A stretch of 7,717 nucleotides of DNA from Syntrophobacter sp. SbD2 (lineage in GTDB: Bacteria; Desulfobacterota; Syntrophobacteria; Syntrophobacterales; Syntrophobacteraceae): contig OMSV01000132.1 in the NCBI GenBank assembly GCA_900290385.1, forward strand, positions 283-7,999. The letters are read 5' to 3'. Shown here in pieces: positions 1-5,567 of this stretch. Position 1 is the stretch's first letter, and each line of letters starts with the position of its first letter. The notes below the pieces were generated by a model. The model was not told the DNA's origin and made no database searches. It saw only the letters and a list, made by a program, of their open reading frames with translations. The translations under genes were made by a program, and so were the position numbers.

Positions 1-771
1 CCCGAAGGCAACAGCCTGTTCCACCCCCGGTTTATTGCGGAGCGCTCCCGCCAGTTCCAGCAAATCCGGTCCGCTGGCAACCCAGGTCCTCAGTTTCGTT
101 TCCGCGATGATTTCGGCCACCGTGCCGTGAGCAAGCAAAATGCCGTTCAGAATATAAGCCAGCCGATGGCAGCGCTCGGCCTCATCCATGTAGTGCGTAG
201 AAATCAAAAAGGTCAGCCCCTGGCCGGCAAGCTGATGGATTTGTTCCCAGAACTCGCGGCGCGCTTGCGGGTCCACGCCCGCTGTAGGCTCATCGAGCAA
301 GAGCAGTTTCGGCTGGTGGATCAAACAGGCCTCCAGGGCAAGGCGCTGTTTCCATCCCCCGGAAAGCTCTCCTACAAGCTGGTTCCTCCGTCCCTCGATC
401 CCGAGCCTCTCCAGGCTCTCGTTCACAGCTTGGCGCCGGTTGTCCAGGGAATACATGCGGGCAATGAAATCAAGGTTTTCCGAAATCGTCAGGTCTTCGT
501 ATAAGCTGAACCGCTGGGTCATGTAGCCGACACGGCCTTTGATCGCTTCACTTTCACCGATCACGTCATAGCCCAGGCACGTGCCGCTGCCGGCATCCGG
601 CCGGAGCAGCCCGCAAAGCATGCGGATAAATGACGTCTTCCCGCTGCCGTTTGGACCGAGAAACCCGCAGACCTCGCCCGTGCGGACTTGAAGGTCCACA
701 CTGTCTACGACCGTGCGGCCGTCAAACCGTTTGGTCATTCCGGTCACATCAATGACAAGGTCGTCGGCCAT
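1..771 (-). CDS. ABC-2 type transporter ATP-binding protein, partial (C-terminus beyond the left edge)
   Basis: This is the nucleotide-binding subunit of an ABC exporter. It would hydrolyse ATP on the cytoplasmic face to drive export through ABC-2 permeases. It is open from the ATG at 771 to base 1, giving 257 codons with no stop. Visible motifs are Walker A GPNGSGKT (residues 39-46), Q-loop Gln86, signature LSGGWKQ (136-142), Walker B LLLLDEP (156-162), D-loop around GVDP, and switch His193 in STHYMDEAE. These are complete, so the nucleotide-binding domain should be functional. The order membrane-fusion protein then ATPase, 3 nt apart, matches YbhG-YbhF-like or YhiI-like pumps; YbhF-type proteins often carry two ATPase domains, which cannot be judged here. 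There is only a weak, distant GGAG before the ATG, so translation probably couples to the upstream gene. The substrate is unknown. Confidence 0.93.
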   Translation of the reverse strand, partial: MADDLVIDVTGMTKRFDGRTVVDSVDLQVRTGEVCGFLGPNGSGKTSFIRMLCGLLRPDAGSGTCLGYDVIGESEAIKGRVGYMTQRFSLYEDLTISENLDFIARMYSLDNRRQAVNESLERLGIEGRRNQLVGELSGGWKQRLALEACLIHQPKLLLLDEPTAGVDPQARREFWEQIHQLAGQGLTFLISTHYMDEAERCHRLAYILNGILLAHGTVAEIIAETKLRTWVASGPDLLELAGALRNKPGVEQAVAFG

Positions 772-774
772 AGA

Positions 775-1758
775 TCAGAAACCGAACTCCACATCCACTG
801 GTTGGCCTGGATGGAGGTATTCCGCCGTCTTCGGGTCGAAAACCGCCTCGATCATGAACACCAGCCTGCTGCGGGCTTCTTTGCTGTAAATGACCGGGGG
901 AGTGTATTCCACCTTGGGTGAAATGTAGCTCACCTTGCCTGCAAAAGGCTCGCGTATGCCGTCTACCATGATCCGGACGCTGTCGCCGGCGTGAATTGTA
1001 CCGATCCTGGTTTCCGGCACAAACGCGCGCACCTTTATGTTCTGCGGGGGCAACAAAGCGACGATGGGCCTGCCTGCCGCTACCCATTCCCCCTCCCGGT
1101 AGAGAGTGTCAAAAACCAGGGCGTCCCGAGGTGCGAACTGCTGCTTTTGTGAGAGTTCCCATTGCGCCCTTGCCAGTGCTGCTTCCTGCGCTCTCATGGC
1201 GGCCTCGGCGGCCGAAATCTGATCGATGCGCGATCCGAGCTGCGCCGTTGTTATATCGGCTTCCAACTGTGATATCCGGTGGCGGTTCTGATCGTTGGTA
1301 GAGCGCGCAAGATCGAGCATCTCCGCCGAAATAGCCGTGGCGGCGAAAAGATTTTCACGGCGGGCAAATTCTTTTTCCGAAAGCACCAGCGCCGCCCGGG
1401 CCTGCTTCATCTGCTCCTTCAGGGATTCAATTTCCGATGGCCGTTTGCCTTTTTTTACGTCCTGCAGGTTTGCTCCGGCCTGCGCAACACGGCGTTCCGC
1501 TTCGTCCAGGGCTGCTTTTTCCGGTATGCTGTCCAGTGCGAAAAGGGCGTCTCCCTCTTTGACCTGATTGCCGCGCTGTACGGACAATGATTCAAGAGTG
1601 CCTGAGAGCGGCGAGGAGACATACACATACTCCCCCTCGACATAGCCCTGCACTCGGTTGGGCGCCGACAGGCCGCAACCCGCAAGGCTGCAAAGCACCG
1701 CGAGTGCGCAGCTTATATGGAAAAGCGCTCTTGGGAAACCCGGCCAGGACCCGGTCAT
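775..1758 (-). CDS. HlyD-family membrane fusion lipoprotein (YbhG/YhiI-like periplasmic adaptor)
   Basis: This 327-residue protein is the periplasmic adaptor of the ABC exporter, linking the inner-membrane pump to an outer-membrane channel. A hydrophobic N-terminus ends in the lipobox LAGC with Cys28, so it is predicted to be a lipoprotein. The first half of a lipoyl-like domain follows (about 38-72, with SSPLSGTLESLSVQRGNQVKEGD). Next is a long Ala/Glu/Gln-rich coiled-coil hairpin (about 75-210), then the second lipoyl half (FDTLYREGEWVAAGRPIVALL) and a beta-barrel domain (about 238-327). The length is close to that of YbhG-type proteins. The start is supported by AAGGGAGA 8 nt upstream. The stop lies 3 nt before the ATPase gene. 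The gene begins 18 nt downstream of a MITE-like insertion, so its transcription may depend on read-through of that element or on a promoter within it. The exported compound cannot be read from the sequence. Confidence 0.92.
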   Translation of the reverse strand: MTGSWPGFPRALFHISCALAVLCSLAGCGLSAPNRVQGYVEGEYVYVSSPLSGTLESLSVQRGNQVKEGDALFALDSIPEKAALDEAERRVAQAGANLQDVKKGKRPSEIESLKEQMKQARAALVLSEKEFARRENLFAATAISAEMLDLARSTNDQNRHRISQLEADITTAQLGSRIDQISAAEAAMRAQEAALARAQWELSQKQQFAPRDALVFDTLYREGEWVAAGRPIVALLPPQNIKVRAFVPETRIGTIHAGDSVRIMVDGIREPFAGKVSYISPKVEYTPPVIYSKEARSRLVFMIEAVFDPKTAEYLHPGQPVDVEFGF

Positions 1759-1766
1759 AATTTAGA

Positions 1767-1774
1767 TCTCCCTT
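1767..1774 (-). promoter_or_regulatory. Ribosome binding site of the membrane fusion gene
   Basis: On the minus strand this reads AAGGGAGA, 8 nt before the ATG at 1758. It lies just outside the MITE-like element that ends at 1777, so the insertion left the translation signal intact. Confidence 0.7.
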
Positions 1775-1836
1775 GTCTAGCAGGGTGCTGAAAAACGATT
1801 GAAATTCCCACTTTACAGTAAGAAACCCGTGGAGCC

Positions 1837-1863
1837 GTCACCCCGGCGAAGGCCGGGGTCCAG
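1837..1863. repeat. GGCGAAGGCC-type hairpin repeat, left copy (C/G-rich version)
   Basis: The perfect hairpin has 7-bp arms CCCCGGC and GCCGGGG around a GAAG loop (1841-1858), flanked by GTCA and TCCAG. It pairs as an inverted repeat with 1900-1926 at 23 of 27 positions. All four differences are in the two outer base pairs of the stem, and each copy still forms a perfect hairpin. Repeats of this form are commonly scattered in deltaproteobacterial intergenic DNA (general knowledge, not searched). Confidence 0.75.
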
Positions 1864-1899
1864 TGTTTTGCCTTAAAAATCAAATAGTTCAAAAAAGCT

Positions 1900-1926
1900 C
1901 TGGATTCCGGCCTTCGCCGGAATGAC
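1900..1926. repeat. GGCGAAGGCC-type hairpin repeat, right copy (A/T-outer version), inverted
   Basis: The perfect hairpin has 7-bp arms TTCCGGC and GCCGGAA around a CTTC loop (1905-1922), inside CTGGA...TGAC flanks. It is the inverted partner of 1837-1863. The outer two pairs are TT/AA here and CC/GG there, a compensating change. On the operon (minus) strand a T6 run follows the stem after eight bases, too far for a standard intrinsic terminator. Confidence 0.75.
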
Positions 1927-2003
1927 AAAATAACCCGTCTTTTAGGGTTCTTTTCCCACCATCAGACCTTTTTTCAGCACCCTGCTAGTCATTACACCTT
2001 GTA

Positions 2004-2342
2004 TCAGGGCTTCGCGAAGACCTTCTCCGGCGGGCGCCTTTCGTTTACGTAAGAATGCGGGATTGTCTCATCATTCCACTTTTTTGAGACATAGAGCCCG
2101 CAGTAACAGCTCCCATACTGCGCAACATCGGGCTCCCTGTATACGCAGGGGCAGATTATATCGCGGTCCCACTCGCGGTCGTCGGCCGCCAGCCTGCACG
2201 GGCAGCACATGTATCCGTACCGCTCCCTGTTGTCAAGCAGCGCTTGCAGCAGATTGAAAACCCTGGTCTTATCCTTATGGAAGAAATATCCTTTAGCTTC
2301 CTGCGCATTTTTCAAAAATTCGTAGAGCTGCTCGACGTTCAT
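2004..2342 (-). CDS. Ferredoxin:thioredoxin reductase catalytic-subunit-like 4Fe-4S disulfide reductase
   Basis: This 112-residue cytoplasmic protein resembles the FTR beta (catalytic) subunit, which passes electrons from ferredoxin through a 4Fe-4S cluster to a disulfide on a thioredoxin or glutaredoxin partner. The key pattern is CPC (47-49), CPC (64-66) and CYC (79-81). By analogy with plant-type FTR, Cys47, 64, 66 and 79 would bind the cluster and Cys49/Cys81 form the redox disulfide. The spacings here are 14 and 12 residues, against 16 and 8 in plant-type enzymes; Tyr replaces the usual His between the last two cysteines. An extra Cys46 precedes the first motif. The start at 2342 is chosen because MNVEQLYEFL begins the family-like region, it overlaps the upstream stop as ATGA, and AAAGGAGG lies 13 nt upstream. 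A longer start at 2426 would only add residues from the shadow frame. No FTR alpha subunit is present, as is usual for bacterial and archaeal relatives. Confidence 0.9.
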   Translation of the reverse strand: MNVEQLYEFLKNAQEAKGYFFHKDKTRVFNLLQALLDNRERYGYMCCPCRLAADDREWDRDIICPCVYREPDVAQYGSCYCGLYVSKKWNDETIPHSYVNERRPPEKVFAKP

Positions 2343-2596
2343 TCCAGGTTCAGCGCCTCCTTTATTTCGTCTCTTTTGAATCCAATGATGACCTTGGAGC
2401 CGATCATGAGCATCGGGAAGGCGCACCCGGGGTTGGCTTTTTTGATTTCCTCGATCATCTGGCGCCTCTCGTCGCCCTCGAGCTTATCGACGTTTACACA
2501 ATCGTAATCCACACCGCATTTATCCAGAAACTCCTTTGTATCTTTGCAGTGGATGCAGGTAGTCAGAGCGTAAAGCTTTATGTCACAGTCCTTCAT
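2339..2596 (-). CDS. Glutaredoxin/NrdH-like small redox protein
   Basis: This 85-residue thioredoxin-fold protein of the glutaredoxin family is the likely electron acceptor of the FTR-like enzyme encoded next to it. The sequence shows beta strand KLYALTT, the active site CIHC (14-17), cis-proline Pro61 in CAFPMLMIG, and GF at 72-73 in the position of the family GG/GF turn. Four more cysteines (4, 27, 33, 58) are unusual for so small a protein. The start is backed by GGAGG 6 nt upstream. It overlaps the preceding DUF2400 gene (ATGA at 2593-2596) and the following FTR-like gene (ATGA at 2339-2342), so all three are probably translationally coupled. The final targets of the reducing power are unknown; ribonucleotide reductase, peroxiredoxins and sulfur-metabolism enzymes are all possible. 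Confidence 0.9.
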   Translation of the reverse strand: MKDCDIKLYALTTCIHCKDTKEFLDKCGVDYDCVNVDKLEGDERRQMIEEIKKANPGCAFPMLMIGSKVIIGFKRDEIKEALNLE

Positions 2597-3465
2597 CTTT
2601 GCCCTCCGATCGACAGTAGCGAGGAAAAAAGTTTGGTTGACGCCGTCCCCGGTTTTATGCCCAGACGGGTAAGGGCAAAATCGTAGCGGACCGGATCGTC
2701 GGGGCGGATTGCGCTGAAAGCGTCCGTAATTTCAATGGCGCAACGCATGTCCGCCTGTTTTCGTGATGTTAGTCCCATGGCCGAGGCGATCCTGTGCATA
2801 TGAGTGTCGAGCGGGATTATCAGGTGAGAGGCGGGAATGCTTTGCCATATTCCAGGATCGACATTGTCACTTCTTACCATCCACCGCAAAAAGAGGTTTA
2901 GCCTCTTGCATGCGCTGCCTCCCTCAGGTGAAGGTAAAAACATCGGGATCATTCGTCCACATGCCTGCTCCAGTTTTTTTACCAATCCGGTAAGGGCCGG
3001 GAGAATATTTGGGTCATGTTCACTAAATCCAGCCAGGAAGCATGACTCTAAAGACCCATATTCCAGGGTCAGTTTTCTAAGGGCTACCAGCAGGTCGGAC
3101 AGGGTCTCGCCCGTGGTGAAACGGTGTTTGAAAAACTTGAATGCCTTCCTGATGGCGGCTGGCCGGTTTTCAAGCAGGAAAGAGGATGGGCTTGGACCCA
3201 TGATGTCAAGAACGGACCGCACGCTCCGCAGGATCTGCCTCACCCGGCCGTATGCAAGCGCCGAAGCGATGAATGCGCTCAACTCCCTGTCGGGTTTATT
3301 GTCATAGAGGTAGACGAATTCCAGGGGATCGGGGTGGATATGCTCGAAACGATTGTAATGGCCGTAGAGCTTTTCGAGGGCCGGCCCAGATACTTCACCG
3401 CCGATGGGGCTGGGGCCGGCATCAGGGGCAAAGCTCAATACTGCGCCTGGATTCGATGATTTCAA
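2593..3465 (-). CDS. TIGR02757/DUF2400 family protein, HhH-glycosylase-like
   Basis: This is a conserved bacterial protein without a firm function. Family-typical segments, in the 290-residue form, are HYNRFEHIHPDPLEFVYLYD (36-55), the RWMVRSDNVDPG stretch (about 194-205), IIPLDTHMHRIASAMGL (216-232) and DPVRYDFALTRLGI (257-270). LDTHMHR followed by YDFAL resembles the catalytic VDTHV region of HhH-GPD DNA glycosylases, with Asp220 in the catalytic-Asp place, although the usual GVGxKTA hairpin is not evident. A DNA-repair role is therefore only an inference. The start is chosen as TTG at 3465, with GGAGG 10 nt upstream. An ATG at 3600 in the same frame gives 335 residues, but its first part is translated heptamer repeat (LLPAPRFLLP) and is unlikely to be real. 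It is the first gene of the coupled redox cluster. Confidence 0.85.
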   Translation of the reverse strand: MKSSNPGAVLSFAPDAGPSPIGGEVSGPALEKLYGHYNRFEHIHPDPLEFVYLYDNKPDRELSAFIASALAYGRVRQILRSVRSVLDIMGPSPSSFLLENRPAAIRKAFKFFKHRFTTGETLSDLLVALRKLTLEYGSLESCFLAGFSEHDPNILPALTGLVKKLEQACGRMIPMFLPSPEGGSACKRLNLFLRWMVRSDNVDPGIWQSIPASHLIIPLDTHMHRIASAMGLTSRKQADMRCAIEITDAFSAIRPDDPVRYDFALTRLGIKPGTASTKLFSSLLSIGGQR

Positions 3466-3475
3466 ACGGAACGCG

Positions 3476-3480
3476 CCTCC
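3476..3480 (-). promoter_or_regulatory. Ribosome binding site deciding the DUF2400 start
   Basis: GGAGG on the minus strand lies 10 nt before the TTG at 3465. It favours this start over the ATG at 3600, which would force translation through the heptamer tract. Confidence 0.5.
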
Positions 3481-3529
3481 GGAAACGAAGTTGTTGTTTA
3501 ACAATACCACAATAAAAATAGTTCGAACA

Positions 3530-3599
3530 GGGAGCAAGAAGCGGGGAGCAGGGAGCAGGGAGCGGGAATCTGGGAGCGGGAAGCAGGAGGCAGGGAGCA
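3530..3599. repeat. Degenerate tandem heptamer tract, ten units of GGGAGCA
   Basis: Exactly 70 bp can be cut into ten 7-bp units: GGGAGCA, AGAAGCG, GGGAGCA, GGGAGCA, GGGAGCG, GGAATCT, GGGAGCG, GGAAGCA, GGAGGCA, GGGAGCA. The phase is kept throughout with substitutions only. The plus strand is purine-rich. The tract sits about 65 bp upstream of the likely DUF2400 start, outside any convincing gene, and encodes LLPAP-like peptide only in shadow frames. Confidence 0.8.
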
Positions 3600-3635
3600 A
3601 AAACTTTACCCTTCCCGATTTTGGCTTTCAGTTTC

Positions 3636-3660
3636 GAGTTACTAAAAACTAACAACTCGC
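3636..3660. repeat. Small inverted repeat CGAGTT...AACTCG
   Basis: Six-bp perfect arms (3636-3641 and 3655-3660) flank an A-rich 13-nt loop beside the heptamer tract. There is no T-run after it on either strand, so it is not a typical terminator. Confidence 0.45.
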
Positions 3661-3720
3661 AATTAAGAACTCATCCTGCTTCACCCCTCACCTTTGCAGG
3701 TTCCCTGATCCGTTTTCTAT

Positions 3721-3737
3721 GATCGGTATATCCGATC
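3721..3737. repeat. Inverted repeat GATCGG-TATAT-CCGATC
   Basis: Perfect 6-bp arms lie around TATAT, with another GATCCG at 3707-3712 just before and GATCCGA overlapping the right arm. It could be a protein-binding site near the IS left end or a chance palindrome; no gene lies close enough to assign it as an operator. Confidence 0.35.
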
Positions 3738-3983
3738 CGAATCTTTCTATGCTAGAGTGTTTCACCCGTTCGGAGGATAGATACTGTCTTCGTGAGAGGT
3801 TTGTCACTTTGGTCTTGAAGCGAAGGCAAATGTCCTTAAAGTCATAACTGCCCGAGACATGAACAGGAATCAGAGATACACATATAATCCTGGATTATGC
3901 GTGAGCATGCCTGAGAATTATACTGCGTTTGCCCCAACCATCTGATATTATGTCGTAAATTCGCAAGATGGAGGGAAAGCTAC

Positions 3984-5293
3984 ATGCGCGCAGTTGGTGA
4001 CAAAAAGACAGGGACCATAAGGCTGGATTTTGACAGATCCATCAGCATTGATTTTCAGGGCGCAAAGATCACATCCGACACAGGCTTTCTTCTAATGAGA
4101 GAAATCGATCAGCGGTTCAACATCCTTGGCGGTGTAGAGTCTCTGATTGATGATCCAAGATCGCCTCGGCATACGGATCATTCGTTACTCCAACTGCTGC
4201 GGCAGAGAGTCTATCAGGTTGCGGCAGGCTATGAGGATTGCAATGATGCCGATCATCTAAAGGTAGACCCTGCGCTCCGGTTGGCCTTGGGCAAAGAGCA
4301 TGAAAGTGGGGCGGGGCAATCCGCACTCTCTCGCTTTGAGAACAACATTCTCGCAACACGCCAGGGTTTAAAAGCCCTTGAAAATGCCATCACCCGATCT
4401 GCCGACACCCTGCTTCGGCGCAGAAACAAACGGCGGCTCATCATTGATGTAGATTCCACCGAAGATCCCGTGCACGGAAGCCAAGAGGGTGCAGCCTTTA
4501 ACGGCTACTTCGACCAGGCTTGCTATCATCCTCTGTTCTGTTTGACCGACAAAGGTGATCTTTTGACCGCAAGGCTGAGACCCGGCAATGCGCACTCGGC
4601 CGATGGGGTCCTGGATCTTATCTCCCCTCTTGTTGAGCGCTACCGATCATGGTTCAAGCAGTTTTGGCTCCGGGGGGATGCGGCCTTTGCCGGTCCAGAC
4701 CTGTACAAGTTTTGCGAAAAGAAGCGGATCACCTACTTCATCCGGCTTCCCAGCAACAACAGTCTGAAGAGGCACATCCTGCCTCACCTGAAGCGCCCTG
4801 TCGGTCATCCACCGAAGGGCGGGATACACAGGTTAGGGTAATCGAGTTTCATTATCAGGCGGACAAATGGAATAAAACCCGAAGGGTTGTCTGCAAGATA
4901 GAATGGCATGTGGGTGAACTCTTCCCCCGTGTCGGATTCATCGTGACCAACTCGAACCTTGAAGCAGAACACGTAATCACGGTCTACAATGGTCGGGCTG
5001 AGATCGAAAACCGCATAAAAGAGGGTAAGAATACCCTGCGATGGGACAAAACAAGTTGCCATCGGTTTGCAGCGGATCAGGCAAGGCTTCTCGTTGGATG
5101 TCTTGCCTATAACCTGCTCCACATGATCCGTGATACGGCGTTCTGGGGGCAAAGCGTTAGACCATCGATAGACTCGGTCATCAGGCGTCTCGTAAAGGTT
5201 GGGGCCAGAGTGGTCTACCATGCAAGGAGGTGGCATGTCCATGTTGCGTCGGCTTTTCCACTAGCCCTTTACTATCGCATTCTATTCGCCTGA
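3984..5293 (+). pseudogene. IS1380-family transposase, frameshifted
   Basis: This gene encodes a DDE transposase that would cut and join the ends of its own element. The first frame runs 3984-4841 (285 codons, then TAA). The family sequence continues one frame back (-1) from about 4815 to the stop at 5293, and together they would give about 436 residues, the normal family length. Catalytic features are the DVDSTEDPVHG block (Asp155/Asp157), Asp232 in LRGDAAF, and a perfect Y-(2)-R-(3)-E-(6)-K signature, YNGRAEIENRIKEGK, in the second frame, with Glu at 5006-5008. The break lies in 4811-4825, between GHPPKG and VRVIEFHYQA. Loss of one A or G from the short AA/GGG runs explains it. GGAGGG 8 nt before the ATG supports the start. 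IS1380 elements normally use a single ORF, so decay or a sequencing error is more likely than programmed frameshifting. Confidence 0.88.
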
Positions 5294-5543
5294 ACCCCTC
5301 AAATTGGGCAAGCGGGAAGCGAGCTGTAAACCCAGGGGATGGAGGTGCGTCCTTAAATTGCAAAAACCGGTCTCACTGAGATATCTCTTGCATTTTGGAT
5401 TGGGAAATTGTATGGTTTCACGGACTTCGGAGGGGCAGGGGGCGTTTTTCGGGCAAAAATCCGGTCCCAACATGCAGTTTGGGTGCAGAGCGCAGAAGTT
5501 GATGCATTATTCCGGGTAAAGAGGAACCATCAATAAGGAACAC
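5294..5543. other. Non-coding 3' region of the IS element
   Basis: There is no credible gene between the transposase stop and the phosphoesterase. It holds an imperfect direct repeat (GCAAAAACCGGTC at 5360 and GCAAAAATCCGGTC at 5453), a 10-bp palindrome GAGATATCTC at 5378-5387, and the proposed IS right end at 5525. These may be sub-terminal transposase sites; that is an inference. Confidence 0.5.
5360..5471. repeat. Pair of imperfect direct repeats in the IS 3' region
   Basis: GCAAAAACCGGTCTCAC (5360-5376) and GCAAAAATCCGGTCCCAAC (5453-5471) are alike, and each is followed by a related TGCA(T/G)TTTGG(A/G)T block (5389 and 5473). The spacing within the two copies differs by nine bases, so they look like a diverged duplication. 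Confidence 0.5.
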
Positions 5544-5555
5544 ATGATCGATCAC

Positions 5556-5560
5556 AGGAG
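5556..5560 (+). promoter_or_regulatory. Ribosome binding site deciding the phosphoesterase start
   Basis: AGGAG lies 7 nt before the ATG at 5568, an ideal spacing. The upstream in-frame ATG at 5544 has AAGGAA only 3 nt before it, which is too close for efficient initiation. Confidence 0.55.
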
Positions 5561-5567
5561 TATGTCG

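Larger units (their letters stand above)
1777..1988. mobile_element. 212-bp MITE-like element with perfect 19-bp terminal inverted repeats
   Basis: The left end is CTAGCAGGGTGCTGAAAAA (1777-1795) and the right end (1970-1988) is its exact reverse complement. The outer CTAG is palindromic, so it could be a 4-bp target duplication, leaving a 15-bp true terminal repeat. Targets of the YTAR type are known for IS5-group transposases, but the parent family is not identified here. No ORF of useful size lies inside. Two internal hairpins (1841-1858 and 1905-1922) sit symmetrically in a larger inverted pair. The element lies 15 nt after the stop of the FTR-like gene and 18 nt before the ATG of the membrane fusion gene. 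It therefore seems to be inserted between two operon genes. A non-autonomous, transposase-mobilised element is the best reading. Confidence 0.75.
3600..3983. other. Intergenic region between the heptamer tract and the transposase gene
   Basis: No credible gene lies in this 384-bp stretch. It holds a 6-bp-arm hairpin at 3636-3660, an inverted repeat GATCGG/CCGATC at 3721-3737 and probably the left end of the IS1380-type element. A clear sigma-70 promoter could not be supported: TATTAT at 3946-3951 has no good -35 partner. GGAGGG at 3970-3975 is the transposase ribosome binding site. Confidence 0.6.
3757..5525 (+). mobile_element. IS1380-family insertion sequence, approximate extent
   Basis: The transposase body (3984-5293) is diagnostic of the IS1380 family, whose members are usually about 1.6-1.9 kb with one ORF, so roughly 200 bp of non-coding DNA is expected on each side. 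The right end may be at 5525, where the complement reads CCTCTTTACCCGGAA. The best, but weak, left counterpart is TGTTTCACCCGTTCGGA near 3758-3774. No target-site duplication was recognised, so both borders are estimates. The next gene begins directly after the proposed right end. Confidence 0.5.

Noticed and set aside
127..504. Plus-strand ORF of 125 codons
   Set aside because: It is antisense to the clear ABC ATPase with Walker A, signature and Walker B motifs, and has no family pattern of its own.
1890..1926. Intrinsic terminator on the operon strand within the MITE
   Set aside because: The T6 run is separated from the hairpin by eight bases, so it does not form a standard rho-independent terminator; partial attenuation remains possible.
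3530..3599. CRISPR array
   Set aside because: The units are 7 bp, contiguous and without spacers; this is a simple tandem repeat.
3466..3600. N-terminal extension of the DUF2400 protein to the ATG at 3600
   Set aside because: The extra residues are translated heptamer repeat and lack a ribosome binding site; GGAGG before the TTG at 3465 fits better.
3923..3951. Sigma-70 promoter for the transposase
   Set aside because: TATTAT at 3946-3951 is a fair -10, but no acceptable -35 lies 16-18 nt upstream.
4811..4841. Programmed -1 frameshift in the transposase
   Set aside because: No X XXY YYZ slippery heptamer lies in the needed phase, no strong downstream structure was seen, and the IS1380 family normally uses one ORF.
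4805..5242. Minus-strand ORF of 145 codons
   Set aside because: It lies antisense to the conserved second half of the transposase and shows no recognisable family features.
3759..5433. Direct repeat GTTTCACCCGTTCGGAGG (3759) and GTTTCACGGACTTCGGAGG (5415) as a target duplication of the IS
   Set aside because: The match is imperfect and too long for an IS1380 target duplication, and the right copy falls inside the likely IS 3' region.
5444..5460. Terminator hairpin TTTTT-CGGGC-AAAAA
   Set aside because: It has only five A-T pairs, no GC stem and no T-run after it.
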